This document shows positions 12,691-25,600 of a DNA stretch of 64,000 nt, in pieces; the stretch's first letter is position 1, and the number at the start of each line of letters is the position of its first letter. This DNA is from Epiperipatus broadwayi (taxonomy: Eukaryota > Onychophora > Udeonychophora > Euonychophora > Peripatidae). The notes under the pieces are model-generated. The model was not told the origin of the DNA and searched no databases. It saw only the letters and a program-made list of their open reading frames with translations. Position numbers and translations under genes: made by a program. The stretch covers positions 746,001-810,000 of the forward strand of contig JAQFVV010006471.1 in NCBI GenBank assembly GCA_028023455.1, given 5' to 3'.

Positions 12691-15600
12691 CAATCTATAA
12701 AATATGTATGCAGTATATATAATAATAAACAATTATTCCTTGAAAGTATTTAAAGATTAATTAAGATGAAGAATAATGTGATATGTAAAAGATGTGAGTG
12801 CAAAAAGTTTGACACCTTAAGATCAAAATTCAATATTATTTATTAATGCATATTTGTGTAAAATTGTAATAAATAATGAAAATGGATACCATTCATTTAT
12901 TGTAAATATACCAGAAAAATAACTATGCATTTAAATCTTCAGATTTGCCCTATAGTGTATAAATCTTTTTAATGTGATATTGCAGCTTCTAATATTCTTG
13001 TTTATTTATGTAATATTTGCATTCTAGATAGCAGTATATACATTGGTAGTTTACTCCTTTATAAAGCAAATTTATTTATATACCATTAACAATTTTTATG
13101 TAGTAACAAATATTACAGAAAAAAGGTAATAATAGTTTTTAATTAATAGATTAGACATTGCATTCACTCTCTTGAAATTTTATACACATTGATGTTCAAA
13201 TATGTTTATTTTTAAATAAAATTTATTAGATATCTTAGCATGACTGTATCAACCATTCACATAAATGAAATTTTATTGATTAATTTATTTCACTTCTGTG
13301 GAACCGCTCAATATTTTGGTATAACAACTTAGTCACTATCTAGGGAATATAATTATATTACATGTCCAGATAAACAGGTATTCACCTTTGTCAAATACTA
13401 ACCCAACTTATGTGACCCTTTAGGTACAATACTATGTCTGATAATTGATGTTGGTATAATAAAATAATTGATTATATTACTCTTTAATTTATATTACAAG
13501 AAATCTTATAATGACTGCATAATTAAGTTTATAACTTTATAATGATTTCTGCCAATAATATTTTATAATAATTTGTGTTAATTATTAATAAAAAGCAATA
13601 TCAGTTGTCAATAATGATAAATAATTATTTTACTGCAATACTTTTCCCTTTTTTAAAAAATACTAATTACAAAGTCTGCTTTTTAGTTGATTTCTTAATT
13701 ATGCCAAATTCATTCTAAGACATTTATATAATTTTCAACATTTATTTTTCAACTGGACAGTTCCCAGTTAATTTTTTTTATAAATAAATGCAGCTGTTTT
13801 TAAAAAAATAACTGCATTTTTGTTTTAGTTAAATATGCATTTGGTTATGTAAAAATCACTAAACTTTATCATGCAGCTCCAAAATTAATATGCTTGAATA
13901 AACTGGAAATTAAAAAGGTGATAGACATGTATCAATATTTTAATCTCTGTGGTCAAGTTTCAATCTTTAAGTGTCCATATATATTCAATGGACCATTAGT
14001 AAGAGTGGATTTCCACTCTTGCTATTAAAAGGTGAGAAGTTGCCTTGACAACAGTGAGAAATATTGATTATATTGTGCAAGTTTAGTTAGTGACTGGTTG
14101 GTTTCTAATGGATATATATATATATATATATATATATATTTCATTATAGTACTGTATTGGTCAGAAAATTTAGTATATACAGCTATATATGTATAAATTT
14201 AAAACATTATATTCATAATGCAATGTGTGCTCACCAATCGGTAAAATATTAAAAAAAGAATAAAAACCAATTCATACATTGCACGAGAATGATGTTAATA
14301 TAATGTAGATATTAATATGTTTGATACTTCTGGTTTACCTAAATAGTGGTGCTTGTTTGAAAGTGCATGCATAATGAAAGAGAAGTCTGAATTACTGTGC
14401 TGGTGAGTGTTTGACATATGATAAAATTGAGGAGAGAGGCACTGATAGAAACCAAAAAAAAATTGAAAACATACATAGTTATATGATGCATTTTTATATG
14501 TTATTCAACAAGAATATATTGATATCCTTGCACACATTTGCTAAGTTTAAAAAATGCATATTCAAATGGCTTTGCATATATTTATTTACATATATATTTT
14601 ATTTTTATATGTCATTCTCAATCTATAATGCAGAAAATATTAATAAAGATTTTAATATATACTTATGTCAAAATAATATACAAAATGAGTTCTACATCTA
14701 CTATGTAGTATAGAGATAATAGTGAAATACAAGTATAATATATGTAGTATATACTTATGCTAGGTGTAATAATTTTTTTTTAAAATTTATGACTTCTCTA
14801 TGTATAATTGCACATTTACTTTCAAAGACTTTTAATTAAAATTCTTTTAAAATAATCATTAAAAATGTAAAATTATACTTTCTAAAAAAAATTAAAAGAT
14901 AAAAAAAAATTAATAAATTTCTAACTAAGCAAGATCAAGGTTTATTGAATGTGTGATTAAGTGCTTGTAAATAAATATTTGTACGACTGCTTTGGAGCAC
15001 TTAACTAAACATATTCATATGTTTGTTTATGAGCGTTTTAATTAAAATCTTTTATTGTGTGTTTACTTTTTTAACATAAACATGTAATAGTTTTTTAATC
15101 ATTTTGCTACATCTTTTTTTTTGTATGAGCAAATATTTTTATTAAAAGTTATGTTTTTAATATTTTTCAATTATAAAAAAAATATTGACTTTTAAATATT
15201 GCACACGTGCATGTACTTATGTGAGCATGAATATGTACACTTATATCCAAAATGTATTACATGATGTTTATTTAGCCTATTCCCTAGACAATGTTCGGTG
15301 AAAATATTGATGTTTTTTGTATTCTGTTTTTTGCTTAACTAATAGAATAACTTATTTATTGCTTATATAGAGTTAACTTTCCTTTATACAGATCTTTCAC
15401 CAATTTAATAAACATAGAAAGCATTCCGCGATTTATTCTTCTCAATAATTTTATCAGTGATCATTACCAACTTTCTAAATTATAATTTCACATAAATGCA
15501 GTTCTTCATAAGATAAATATATTTTAGAACCTTAAAAATATCATTCAAATGGACAATTTTTGATTATGTTCAAATATGTAAGGTCAAAACTTGTTTTATA

Positions 15601-16080
15601 ACAATAAAGGAAATGTGGTACTTGTTGATTGTCCAGCATAAGAGAAATAGAATAGTAGGAAATAAGTGTGTAAATATTTAGAAAAATAGTCAAAATATAA
15701 TATACTGTAGTAATAAATTGCATGTAGTTAAGGGACAGGCATGGAGAATAATCAAAAATGATGAACGTAAATTATGTCATTTATTAGATTGCAAATGCAT
15801 TTTGGCTGCTGGAAAAAAGTAGAAAATGAATATATAAATGAATATTGATGATTTAATGATAATACAGAATCATAAACTTGTAATTCATAATAATAGCTGC
15901 AGTTGAAGAAATGATACAAAACTAAATAATTTTTAATTACAGATTAAACAAAAAAGAAGACAATGCCTGAATTAATGAGTATCAGTGGAATTACATAATA
16001 GCTTGAATATATATATATATATGAAATATAAAATGTAGTAATGATAGAAAACAGATAAAAGTGTAAATAGATGAATGAAA
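12691..16080. other. No gene seen
   Basis: AT-rich sequence with short microsatellites, including AT runs at about 14,112-14,139 and 16,007-16,021. Open frames here have random-looking composition and no motifs. Confidence 0.55.
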
Positions 16081-16084
16081 GTGT

Positions 16085-16745
16085 CAACAGATGTAGCAAA
16101 CATAGATCTGCACGGCCCAAAACCAACCTATCAAGGGAGCACAGTAGCCAACCAGGGCAGAAATGGTGCTGAACTTTGACCAGGTACCCTTCCAGCAGGT
16201 TTTCCAGGTAGTGGCAATAATTGTCAACAGCCTGCACCACCAATAAACCAGCTCCCTAACGACTGCCACCACCCCTGAGGAAGAAAAGAGGAGTGCAGAC
16301 CCATGCCCACAAAATTATTGCAGCAAAGACTCTATCAAAGTTACAAAAATTGGTGGTGTCCCAAATCAGACCAACCGCCTTACAAACACTCTAATTTTAA
16401 AGTTAACTAAGGAAAAATAATAATAATAATGAGCTCAAGTCAACACTGTCCTAATAAACAATCCATCAAAGGGATGCAGCAGCCTCTCAGGGCAAAATTC
16501 AATGGAGGGCAGTGACTTTCACCCACCTAGCAGGTATCCCTGGGCTTGGCAATGATCGCTGACCACCCTCATAAATATATTAAGCCCCTCATGATCACCA
16601 CTACTACACCTGAAAAAAAGAATAGGAGTGCAGACCTGTACCCACCAATGCAACAGTTGGATTCATTGTAGTCTGGAATCAAGCCAGATTTACTCGCACA
16701 CCATAAATACACACCATTTGTCCATATCACCTTGCATACTGAGGT
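16085..16745. repeat. Two diverged tandem copies of an unidentified ~335-bp repeat
   Basis: This stretch is clearly more GC-rich than its surroundings. Matching blocks recur about 335 bp apart: GGAGTGCAGACC occurs at about 16,290 and 16,625, and a TATCAAGGG/CATCAAAGGG block followed by CAGGGCA at about 16,128 and 16,465. The copies have diverged through many substitutions and indels. Open frames on the minus strand are short and share no family motif. The spacing fits an old tandem duplication of a repeat element; its class is unknown. Confidence 0.55.
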
Positions 16746-16849
16746 CAATAGAGCTGAAAGTCTGTTTGTAATCATTATCAACCTCCTGGGTCTGCAAATG
16801 TTCACAATACCTGTTCAATCCACCCAACTATAAAGTCCTTCAGGGTTCA

Positions 16850-19800
16850 CTATGGTTTTAATTTGTTGATATTAATTGGATTCTGCTTCTTTGGATTGAA
16901 TTATAGGTCTTGATTAGGAATCAAGGATTCGGTTGTATAATCTGAAAGTTTGTTGTTAAAGTTTAAAATAATTGAAAGAGGATTAATCTCATTTATAGCT
17001 TCAATGTCTCTGTTTAGGTCTAAAACATCATTTGTACTAATTTTACCTTTAAATCATTGGTTTTTGCTGATGAATCATTTTGTTGTAATTCTGTGTTGAT
17101 TTGAAATGTTTTATTTATTTTTTGTGGTGCCCAATGATCATCAGAGAAACTTGATTTTTGTGTATGAAGATAGCTTATGTGATAATCTATAATGTTCAAT
17201 TCTAAAATTGAGATCGAATTAAAATTCAAAATAATTTATTCGACCTGTTCAACACAACAATATCATAACTTTATTCCTATGAACAATTTAACACTAGGAT
17301 TTCTTTCCTTCTTAGTTTTATGATTAATTTTTGTATCTATAATGTTCCTTAGGCTTTTTTCTGTCTTCCCTGACTCGTTTTTATCCATAGAAACTTGTTT
17401 AACATTATTAATATCTTATGCAAAGATAAAGTTCTTAAAACTATTTTTGTTAACATTTTTATTTTCAACATTTTCAATGATTTAATATCCAATGTTTTCT
17501 CTTTTTATTCTATCAATAAAATTACGATTTGTAGTGTCTCTATTCTTTTTAGAATCATTTGGTTTCATTTAAAACTATTTTTCAAAGATTTATGTTACTC
17601 TAATGACTCCAAGAATTACTTAACCTAGCATTTGCCTATTTCTAATGACAGCTGTTTGCATAAAACGAAACGATAGGTAATTTCAATTATTCTTGAACGA
17701 AAACTGCTTTTAAATTTTTTGTAAAGATGAAAAAGCAATAAAACAAGAATTCACTTACATCTTAGTAAACTTTTCTTCTATGAATTCAAAACTAGACTAT
17801 AACTTGGGTGAATAAATCTGGGAGCCTGTAACAGTGTGAACTGGAGTCCCAGGCTCCCTCTAGTGGACTTGAAATTTAATAGATTATAAGAGACATAATT
17901 ATATATGAAAGCTTATAGGTGCAGTTAGACAGATCATAGATAAATATGTTTCAAGGTTGGAATAATAGTTGAATTAAAAAATAGATATTTTTGCAATCTT
18001 TTTCCCAAGAAAATTGCTGTTAATTCTTTTAAAAATCTACTATGCAGATTAAATTTCAAGAGCCATTGAAAAACAAAAATTGTAATTTAGATATTTAGAA
18101 CTGTTATATTACTGAAGCATGGAATTCTCTTAAGAATTATATTATGTATACAAATAGCTATTCTTGGGTTTACTTACAAGAAGAATCCATATTAGTTTTT
18201 TGACAATGATCTCAGTGATTTGATTGAAAAAGATGTGGGTTTTTCTGCTTGGAAGAATAGTAGTTAAAATGTGGAATTTTATAATAAATATGTAAATCTG
18301 AAGGCAGACCTTCAATGATTGATAAGATTTAAGAATGACTGGTGAATTAAAACTATAAACAGAATACAAACATTCACTGACCATAGTCATTCTAGATCAT
18401 TTTCTTTTGATGTACTGAATGCAGTACATGGTTTTGAGATACAATATTATAATCTTTTTAAAATCATTGCAATGATATTTTATTAATTCATGGTAATGAT
18501 ATTTTGAAAAGATGTATGGAGCTGTATTATAAGAGCTAAAAAAATACAATAGGTCACTTGTTAATTAAAAAATGTATATTAATAATTCCGGTGAATAAAA
18601 AAAGTAAATTATATTATTAAAAAAATGGAAAATCTTCACTGTGGTAAAGTAACATTAATAAAGAAAGACTGGACATGCCTTTTTAAGTGTCAGCTATAAC
18701 CAATCTTGCCTGCAAATATGTAATGTAAAACCTGACTGAAGTAAAAATGTTTAACAAGAACCTGGTAGAAAAAATGAAATCCAGCCCTTGAAATAAATGC
18801 TGTTCTACGTAGTCCAATGATTGTAACCTGACATAAAGGCAAGTGATCATTTTTATATATTTTTTTTATTTGGAGTAAAATTATATAGAGAATAGAAAAG
18901 TAGATTTACAAAAGAAATCTAAAATTTAAAAGCTTCTCAACAGGATGCCATAAAATTCAAAAAGAGGTGTGGAAATCCCAGACTTGACTATTGTTTATAT
19001 ATAACCAAATCATATGTACAGACATAAAACTTATATATATAATCGTACATACATTTTTGTAATTGAGCTCAAGGGTATACGAAGATTAGATCTTTATTTT
19101 TATTGCTATTATAGTATTAGTAAAATATATATTTTAATTAGTTATATTTAAAACAGTTATAAATAAATAATAGTCTTAGGAATATATTATTTTTCTATCA
19201 CAAGTACAATGTGAATACTGATTTTTATATTTACAATTTTTTTATTTTATTTTTTTTTATAATTTATATGTTAATTAATGGATAAAGAAAAAGAGGGAAA
19301 ATTTATTAATAATGAAGTAATTATGTAATTATGTATGCATTGTGTTATATGAAAAAAAATGCTTACTTATTTATTTAGGTTTTTTTTTTTTTTTTTAAGT
19401 TTAAACTACATTTTTACTTGTTTTTATTTTATGTTATTAAATTATTCACTTTTATTAAAATTTAATGGCTTTGAATATCATTTTTCTTTATTCTATGTGG
19501 TATTCCAAAATATATTTGCATCTACAGTAATATAAGTTATAAATTTAATGTTTGTGATTTCTAATATAAATTAAATATATTTATAAATTAACAGCCAGGA
19601 AGATAAGAGTTAGTATTATAAGTAATAACAAATATCAACGAAGCTGAATTTGTTAGTGATTATAGTGGAGATATAATTTTTCTGTAGTTGGTGCTTCTTA
19701 GTACATAAAACCATTATCATCACATCAACCATAGGCCAAATGTAAAAAAGTTGATGTTGAGAATTATAGTTGGCCGTTCAATTCAAAGTATATTTGTTGA

Positions 19801-20170
19801 TTCCATTACATTTGGTGCAACCAACATATGGCTGTAATAACACTCAAGTTATCTATTTTTTTGATTCTGTTTCACTATCTATGTTAAGTTCTCTGATGAC
19901 AAATTTAGTACTGTAAACCAAACAACAACACTCAATGATCACTGGGAATAGTTTTCCACATTTTTATACAACTTTTCATCACAATTTTAAAAGTCCATTA
20001 AGACCATTGAGTTTTTAAAGTTAAAATTTATTACTGACACTAATCAAAAATTTGAATTAAAGTGGATATGACTTCCAAATTATCTAACCAACTATCAATT
20101 ATTTATATACATATCAACATTTTTCTTTTTTGCTAAAAAGTACAATATGACTTTTTCAAATATGATTTTT
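16850..20170. other. No gene seen; small GC-rich hairpin at 17,820-17,859
   Basis: AT-rich DNA. At 17,820-17,859 the word GGGAGCCTG is followed after 22 bases by its exact reverse complement CAGGCTCCC, making a 9-bp GC-rich hairpin. Its function is unknown. Confidence 0.5.
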
Positions 20171-20172
20171 TT

Positions 20173-20717
20173 CTACAATACAGGCTTTTTCATACCTGCA
20201 TTTCTATATGTAATATACAGGGGGTTTGAACTCAGACTTTCATGCACCCCTAAACCATCCATGCTATTTCATACCACTGATACATTTGATCGCACACATG
20301 TTGAAAAGATAAATAATAACCAATATACGTATTTAGTGCTAAACCAGCACTCATCAGCCAGTCCATAATATCATTTCCAAACATATATACAATCAAAGCT
20401 CAGCTTATATTAAGATAGTCAATCTTCATACTTTAATTTACAGGCTTCAAACCACTCCAATCTGAAACTCTTTAGCTGTCCATTTCATTAAAAATCTGAT
20501 GATGGATTGCTTAAAGCCCATCTTAGTGCAAACCTTCTCATCCTACCCATGTTGACCACAAGTCACTCTGACCTCTCATGTACAGGATATAATCCATTTA
20601 CATACATATACAAAAGATGATTAGACCTTAAAGCACTATATTTTGAAATATTATTTTTTTCTACAGTACAGGTTTATTCATACCTGCACTTCTATATGTA
20701 ATATATAGGGGGTTTAA
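20173..20717 (-). mobile_element. Hammerhead/Pol III SINE-like element, copy A (one unit plus partial)
   Basis: On the minus strand the order is body, decayed hammerhead (20,365-20,310), A-box-like TATCAGTGGT...ATAGC (20,282-20,263), B-box-like GAGTTCAAACCC (20,233-20,222), then a tail. The tail block at 20,173-20,233 recurs at 20,661-20,717, so the locus is one 488-bp unit plus the start of a second in tandem. Three other copies lie in the window. The layout resembles schistosome SINE-like repeats and animal retrozymes, in which tandem units carry a type I hammerhead and Pol III boxes. Since the hammerhead lies upstream of the boxes within a unit, it would be transcribed only from a preceding tandem copy. 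No protein is encoded. Confidence 0.65.
20310..20365 (-). ncRNA. Decayed type I hammerhead ribozyme (SINE copy A)
   Basis: On the minus strand: core CTGATGA (20,357-20,351), stem II GTGCT...AGCAC with loop GGTTT, then TAAA where GAAA is expected, a palindromic stem III ATACGTAT (20,332-20,325), an A at the cleavage position (20,324), and stem I strand TTGG. Core, stem II and stem III are intact, but the invariant G12 is changed to T and stem I holds only weak wobble pairs. It is probably inactive. Confidence 0.65.
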
Positions 20718-20893
20718 TCTATATGTAAAGATGATAATCTGGACCAACTGATGAGTGCTGGTTTAGCATGAAATATGTATGTTGATGATTATTTATCTTT
20801 TTGACATGTGTGTGATCAAGTGTATCAGTGGTATGAGATAGCATGAATGTTTGAGGGTCATGTGAATGTCTGAGTTTAAACCCTCTACGTATT
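20718..20893 (+). mobile_element. Hammerhead/Pol III SINE-like element, copy B (inverted)
   Basis: Plus-strand fragment of the same family, abutting copy A head to head. It holds a hammerhead at 20,741-20,790, an A-box-like TATCAGTGGT...ATAGC at 20,823-20,842 and a B-box-like GAGTTTAAACCC at 20,872-20,883. The join to the partial unit of copy A is abrupt at about 20,717, so the pair is an inversion or two opposite insertions. Confidence 0.6.
20741..20790 (+). ncRNA. Decayed type I hammerhead ribozyme (SINE copy B)
   Basis: Stem I strand GGACCAA, core CTGATGA (20,748-20,754), stem II GTGCT/AGCAT with loop GGTTT, intact GAAA (20,770-20,773), stem III ATATGTAT, stem I return TTGATGAT. The catalytic core is complete, but the nucleotide at the cleavage position (20,781) is G, which does not support hammerhead cleavage, so this copy is predicted inactive. 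Confidence 0.7.
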
Positions 20894-20899
20894 AAATAT

Positions 20900-21590
20900 G
20901 ACTGTTTGCAATACTTGATAAATTTTATGAACTATGTGCTTTAGATTGTTACAATATGACATTTTATATATTGTAACTAAAGGTGAAAAAAAGAATGAAT
21001 GAATTAGTGAAAGTCAAGTGAATGCTAAGCTATACTAAGACACATATCAATCTAAACAAATTCAATATATTGGTAGATAAATTAAGTGACTAATAATAAA
21101 ATACATAGTTTTATCAGTTTCAGCTAAACTTCACATTCAGCTAGCTAAATATATTATAATGAATTACTTAATGATAATAATGATTCATATATATATATAG
21201 AAAGAAAGCAATAAGTCTATTTTAGTCTGAGCACGATAAGTAAATATTATCCAAGCAGTTGTATTCTCTCACTAAAGATTATTATAAGTGGTGCCTGAGT
21301 TTAAACCTAATTTATAAAGATATAAATAAACCTTTGTTTTCTTTTACTTAAATATTAATTATTAATACTCCTGCGATGGGGTAAATAGATTTGTACAATT
21401 GAGTATTTGATTATAACATCAGACACACAGTAGACTTAAGCCCTAATTTAAGCATGGTCTGTAAGAGTTGGTGGTTATAGAATGTACACTCTAAACTTAA
21501 GTGGTTCACTTAAGTTTTTTAAGCTCTTACCGGCGCCGAGTGCGTGAAAATTTATAATATTTAAGAAATAGCACATTATCGGCGATTGAT
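20900..21590. other. No gene seen; 11-bp palindrome at 21,493-21,517
   Basis: AT-rich sequence. At 21,493-21,517 AAACTTAAGTG is followed after three bases by its exact reverse complement. A small CpG-containing island, GGCGCCG, lies at about 21,532. Neither could be assigned a role. Confidence 0.5.
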
Positions 21591-21599
21591 TTCCGTTTG

Positions 21600-24500
21600 A
21601 ATAGTTTCTCCCAACATAACATTTCTTAATGTTTTGTCTTTAAATATATGCTTAATTTTTCTTTTTAATTTTTCATATAAATAAACTTATTTTCAAATGT
21701 AGTCTTTTCAACATTTCTATTTTTCTAATTTCATCTTCCCATTCTCAAGTAACACGTTATGATAAATTCCGAACATTATTTAAATTCACGTAACTTTTTT
21801 CTTCCTAATTTTTTCCAACAGTTATTAAAATATATAGATATATTGGTTGTATCTTTCAAAAATAACTCCATTGTTAAATAAATAAGAAATTCAAGCATGA
21901 AAGTGTTAGAATTAGGCCGTGATCTTCAAGTCCTAAACTCCAAATATACCATCCTACAATTGCACCAAATCATACAACACTTTATTTGTTAAATTTGATT
22001 TAATTCAAATCCAAATGATTAGATTTTTTTGATAAAATTTAAAAAATAAATATTTTAGTTTTTAATTTTTTTTAAAATATCCAGAATTTTTTACAATAGA
22101 TCAATAAATGAAAAAAAAAAATGATTTCAATTTTTTTAAATTGTGATCAAAGTCTATCCACAGATGTCTCTTTAAAAAATTTCATTTTCATATTACATCT
22201 AAATCATTACAAATTGTATTTGCCCATGTCAAATTCATGAAATTATTTTTATGAAATTACAGTGTGATTATATTTATGAATTACAATTTTATAGATTATG
22301 ATTCTTAATCCATTTATTAATCCATGTCTTAGTTTTTGCTTTTCTTTCTTTTTAAAACAAAGAACTATTAGATATTTTAAATACCAGGATCTACTTATTT
22401 CCATGTTTTTCAGAAGTTTGAAATTTTACAAATCAAAAATCTAAATACTTTAACAATATCAAATTGGTAACTGTTATTTAACTACATAAATTTTAATTTT
22501 ACTTTTCTCCTTTTTTTCAGATAGTTGTCATTCTTCCATATCCCTTAGCATCTCAACTAACACTTTTACAGAATTACAAATTAAGATAGCCCGCCTTCAA
22601 CATTTTCTTAACTACCACCAACACATTTTAATATTTTTTCTCATTCATTCAAGTTTCACATTTATTTTTATTTATTCCCAATATACAAACAGATTTTAAA
22701 TATATATTTATATCATAATAATTAGTATATTCCATATATCTAGTCAATCATCATATTTATTCAATTTTCTTTATTTATTGCTACATTTAATCTTTTTCCA
22801 CCACTATGTATGCAAAGAATCATATCTTTTAATTTTTATATTTACTGTCAATTAACTATCTTTGTATTTTATACTAAGAATATAAAATTTATATTGTAAT
22901 AATTACTTATTTTCAATATATTTATCCATTAATATGCTATAAAAAATTATATAGTTTAATGGTAAATTTTTAAGACTGGTGTTTAAAGAGGTTTTTTTCT
23001 TGACCCATTTAATTCTTTACATTTCTTGTTTTATAATTTGATTTGTTATTAATTTTATACAGGCCTTTTTTTCTTATTTAGTTGTATTTCTAAACTATTT
23101 GAATGATAAATGTCTCTCTCTTTTTACATTTAATATATATATATCAGCAGAAAATTATAATTTATAATAAAAACAAGGAATATAAAAATCCAGCAAGGAA
23201 AATATTCATAGAATAATTTTCTAATTATTGCAACATAATTAATTTTTTTTAAAAATAGCATATGTAATAACTAACGTACCAGGTTGTTTATTGTGATCAT
23301 AAGGCCTGCTTAGGGAAGCCAATTGTATCTGGTTGTTTTGTTTTTTCTTACATATAATCTCAATATCTATATATAACAGTATTACTTTAATCCTAGATAT
23401 AGAATTACCTATTTATAACAAACCCAGTAATTTAATTAAAGTGAATTCTACACATATCTTGAACATTCAACACTGGCTCTGCCAAATCACATCCTACTGC
23501 AATTATTAGTGTAATTCATTAGTAACAAGACAGAATTACATTTCCTGGCCATTCAAATTTCCCTGATGCTAACGAAAAATATGTATTGGTATTAGCAATA
23601 TTTATTTGATAAACTCTAATAGTTTTTTTTCTTTTTACAGGCACCTAAAATAAGAAATTCTTATTTTCATTTTATCTAAACAACTTAGCTACTTACTATT
23701 TCCAATCTGTACTTGTTTCATATATTTCTTATTAATAATAGATTATAAAGAATTACCAACTAGGATTAGTAATAACTCCACTATAATTATATTAGATTAT
23801 TTATAGTTAAACATAAGGTCAAAATTTAAATACCACAATTTATTATTTCAATGTTATATTCGAACCCAAACCTCTTCGATCTTCTTATAATAAACATATA
23901 TAATCACTTTTATATGTAAATTTTCCTAGCTTATGATTTATCTCCATTTATTATAATTATTTAACAAAATTTACTAAAATAAAAACTTTAAACAATTAAT
24001 TACATAGATAAATAAATCAAATTAATTATTAATTTCTCTATTTACTTATCGCTCTCTACTTATAATGATTATTTTAAAGTATAAAATTAAACAATATACA
24101 AATATTATGTTATAAGTTTTAATATATATATATAAGTTTATCTTTGCTTCAGACCAGTTAAGCATCAGAATTTCCCTTCCCCCTACTGTTTCTATGGTTA
24201 TCATAATAATATCACAACACTACAAAATTCCAATGCAAACAGATTATTTACACTTTTCTTGTTTTTTTTTCTTACCAATCAAAAATTATTTTCAACTTGC
24301 ATCCTATATTTTATTTAGATACTTCTAGCATTTATTATAATATCAACATTTTGCCAGTCTCCTACAATTCTTTAATATTCACATTATTCCTTGCATACTC
24401 TTTGTTAATGTTATCCTTTTAGACTATAGTATTTTAAACCTCTATAAATGTAGACTGACATTATCCTCAATATACATTTTTTATTTTCAAATAAGCTAAT

Positions 24501-25600
24501 GTTTATTCCATTAATTTATTCAACTCTTTCTTTTCCAATATATATTTATTCTTTATTCGTTGCCTTCAATAATTATTTACATTTTACAGTTTTGATAAAT
24601 AGTTCTTTCATTTTCAGAGCCAACTGCTATGATCTTATTACAAGTATAAATATAATCTTCATTTATATTTTTCCTTTTACATTTTGCTTCATACTATATC
24701 CATACATTCTTATAACTTTCATTATTTATTTGCTATATACAACTTATTAAAATTCATTATACATGGCAGTTGTATTAAAATTAATAGCTATGTGTTCAAA
24801 TATTTTATACCATTGAAATTATCATTCAGATACATTTTTATATGTTATTTTCTAATATTAAGTCCACTTTTTTATGGAGAAATATTTTCACTATCATTTT
24901 ACACTGATTTAGTTTAACTATATTAAAAAAATTTTAATTCTGTCAGGAATAATTTTTGTTTCATTCAATCACCAATTCCAACTTAATCTTTTACAACTCT
25001 TGTGATAGCCACAATGTATTAGTACTTCATTTTACATACAAACTAAATTATTTATTAACATAATACTCACTGTTGTTTTTTTGAGGTTATCTATTACTTT
25101 ACAACACTTAGCATAAATTGACAACTTTTTTCTTTCATTCTTCAAATATTTTTTCAATATAATGACTCCAAGATATTTCCCAAAATTACTAAATTGTTCA
25201 TTTCACCAATAGAGATTTAACTTTTTTTCACTTCTTCATTTTAACAAAATTTTATATATAATTTTAAATTCTCAGGTAGATCATAATCAATTACTTTTTT
25301 AAAACAATAATATTTGAAAAAATTTAAACAAATTTTAGAGAAGAACAAGGTTACTTTTTCTTCTGATCTGTAATCCCCCCCCCCATTTTTTTTCTCAATT
25401 TTTTTTTTAAAAACTTATCTGCTTTTGTTAATTTATTCCAAATTGCAATCTCCCTTTGGTTAATTCTCCGACTTCTCTGGTTTTGAATATTTAATGAGTT
25501 TCTTGTAGTTTAACTATTTTAAAAAGAAATATCTGTTTTAAAAATATTTTTCAATAAAAATGCTATACCTATCAGGAACTGAATAAAAATACAATTTACT
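21600..25600 (-). other. Pyrimidine-rich block, possible decayed element on the minus strand
   Basis: The plus strand is markedly rich in C and T over about 4 kb, the mirror of the purine-rich block at 8.3-11.1 kb. The two may be oppositely oriented relics of transcribed elements, but I found no convincing sequence match between them and no motif in any frame. Frames at 24,499-24,917 are Ile/Tyr/Phe-rich and look random. A run of ten C lies at 25,375-25,384. Confidence 0.2.

Noticed and set aside
14411-14713. 100-codon plus-strand open frame
   Set aside because: Composition is Tyr/Ile/Phe/Lys-rich as expected from random AT-rich sequence, with no motif or splice context.
21525-21545. GGCGCCG island as an LTR primer-binding site
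   Set aside because: The required TGG start is absent and no long terminal repeats flank it.
24499-24917. Overlapping hydrophobic plus-strand frames that could pass for membrane proteins
   Set aside because: The hydrophobicity comes from pyrimidine-rich codons; two overlapping frames look equally so, and there is no family motif.
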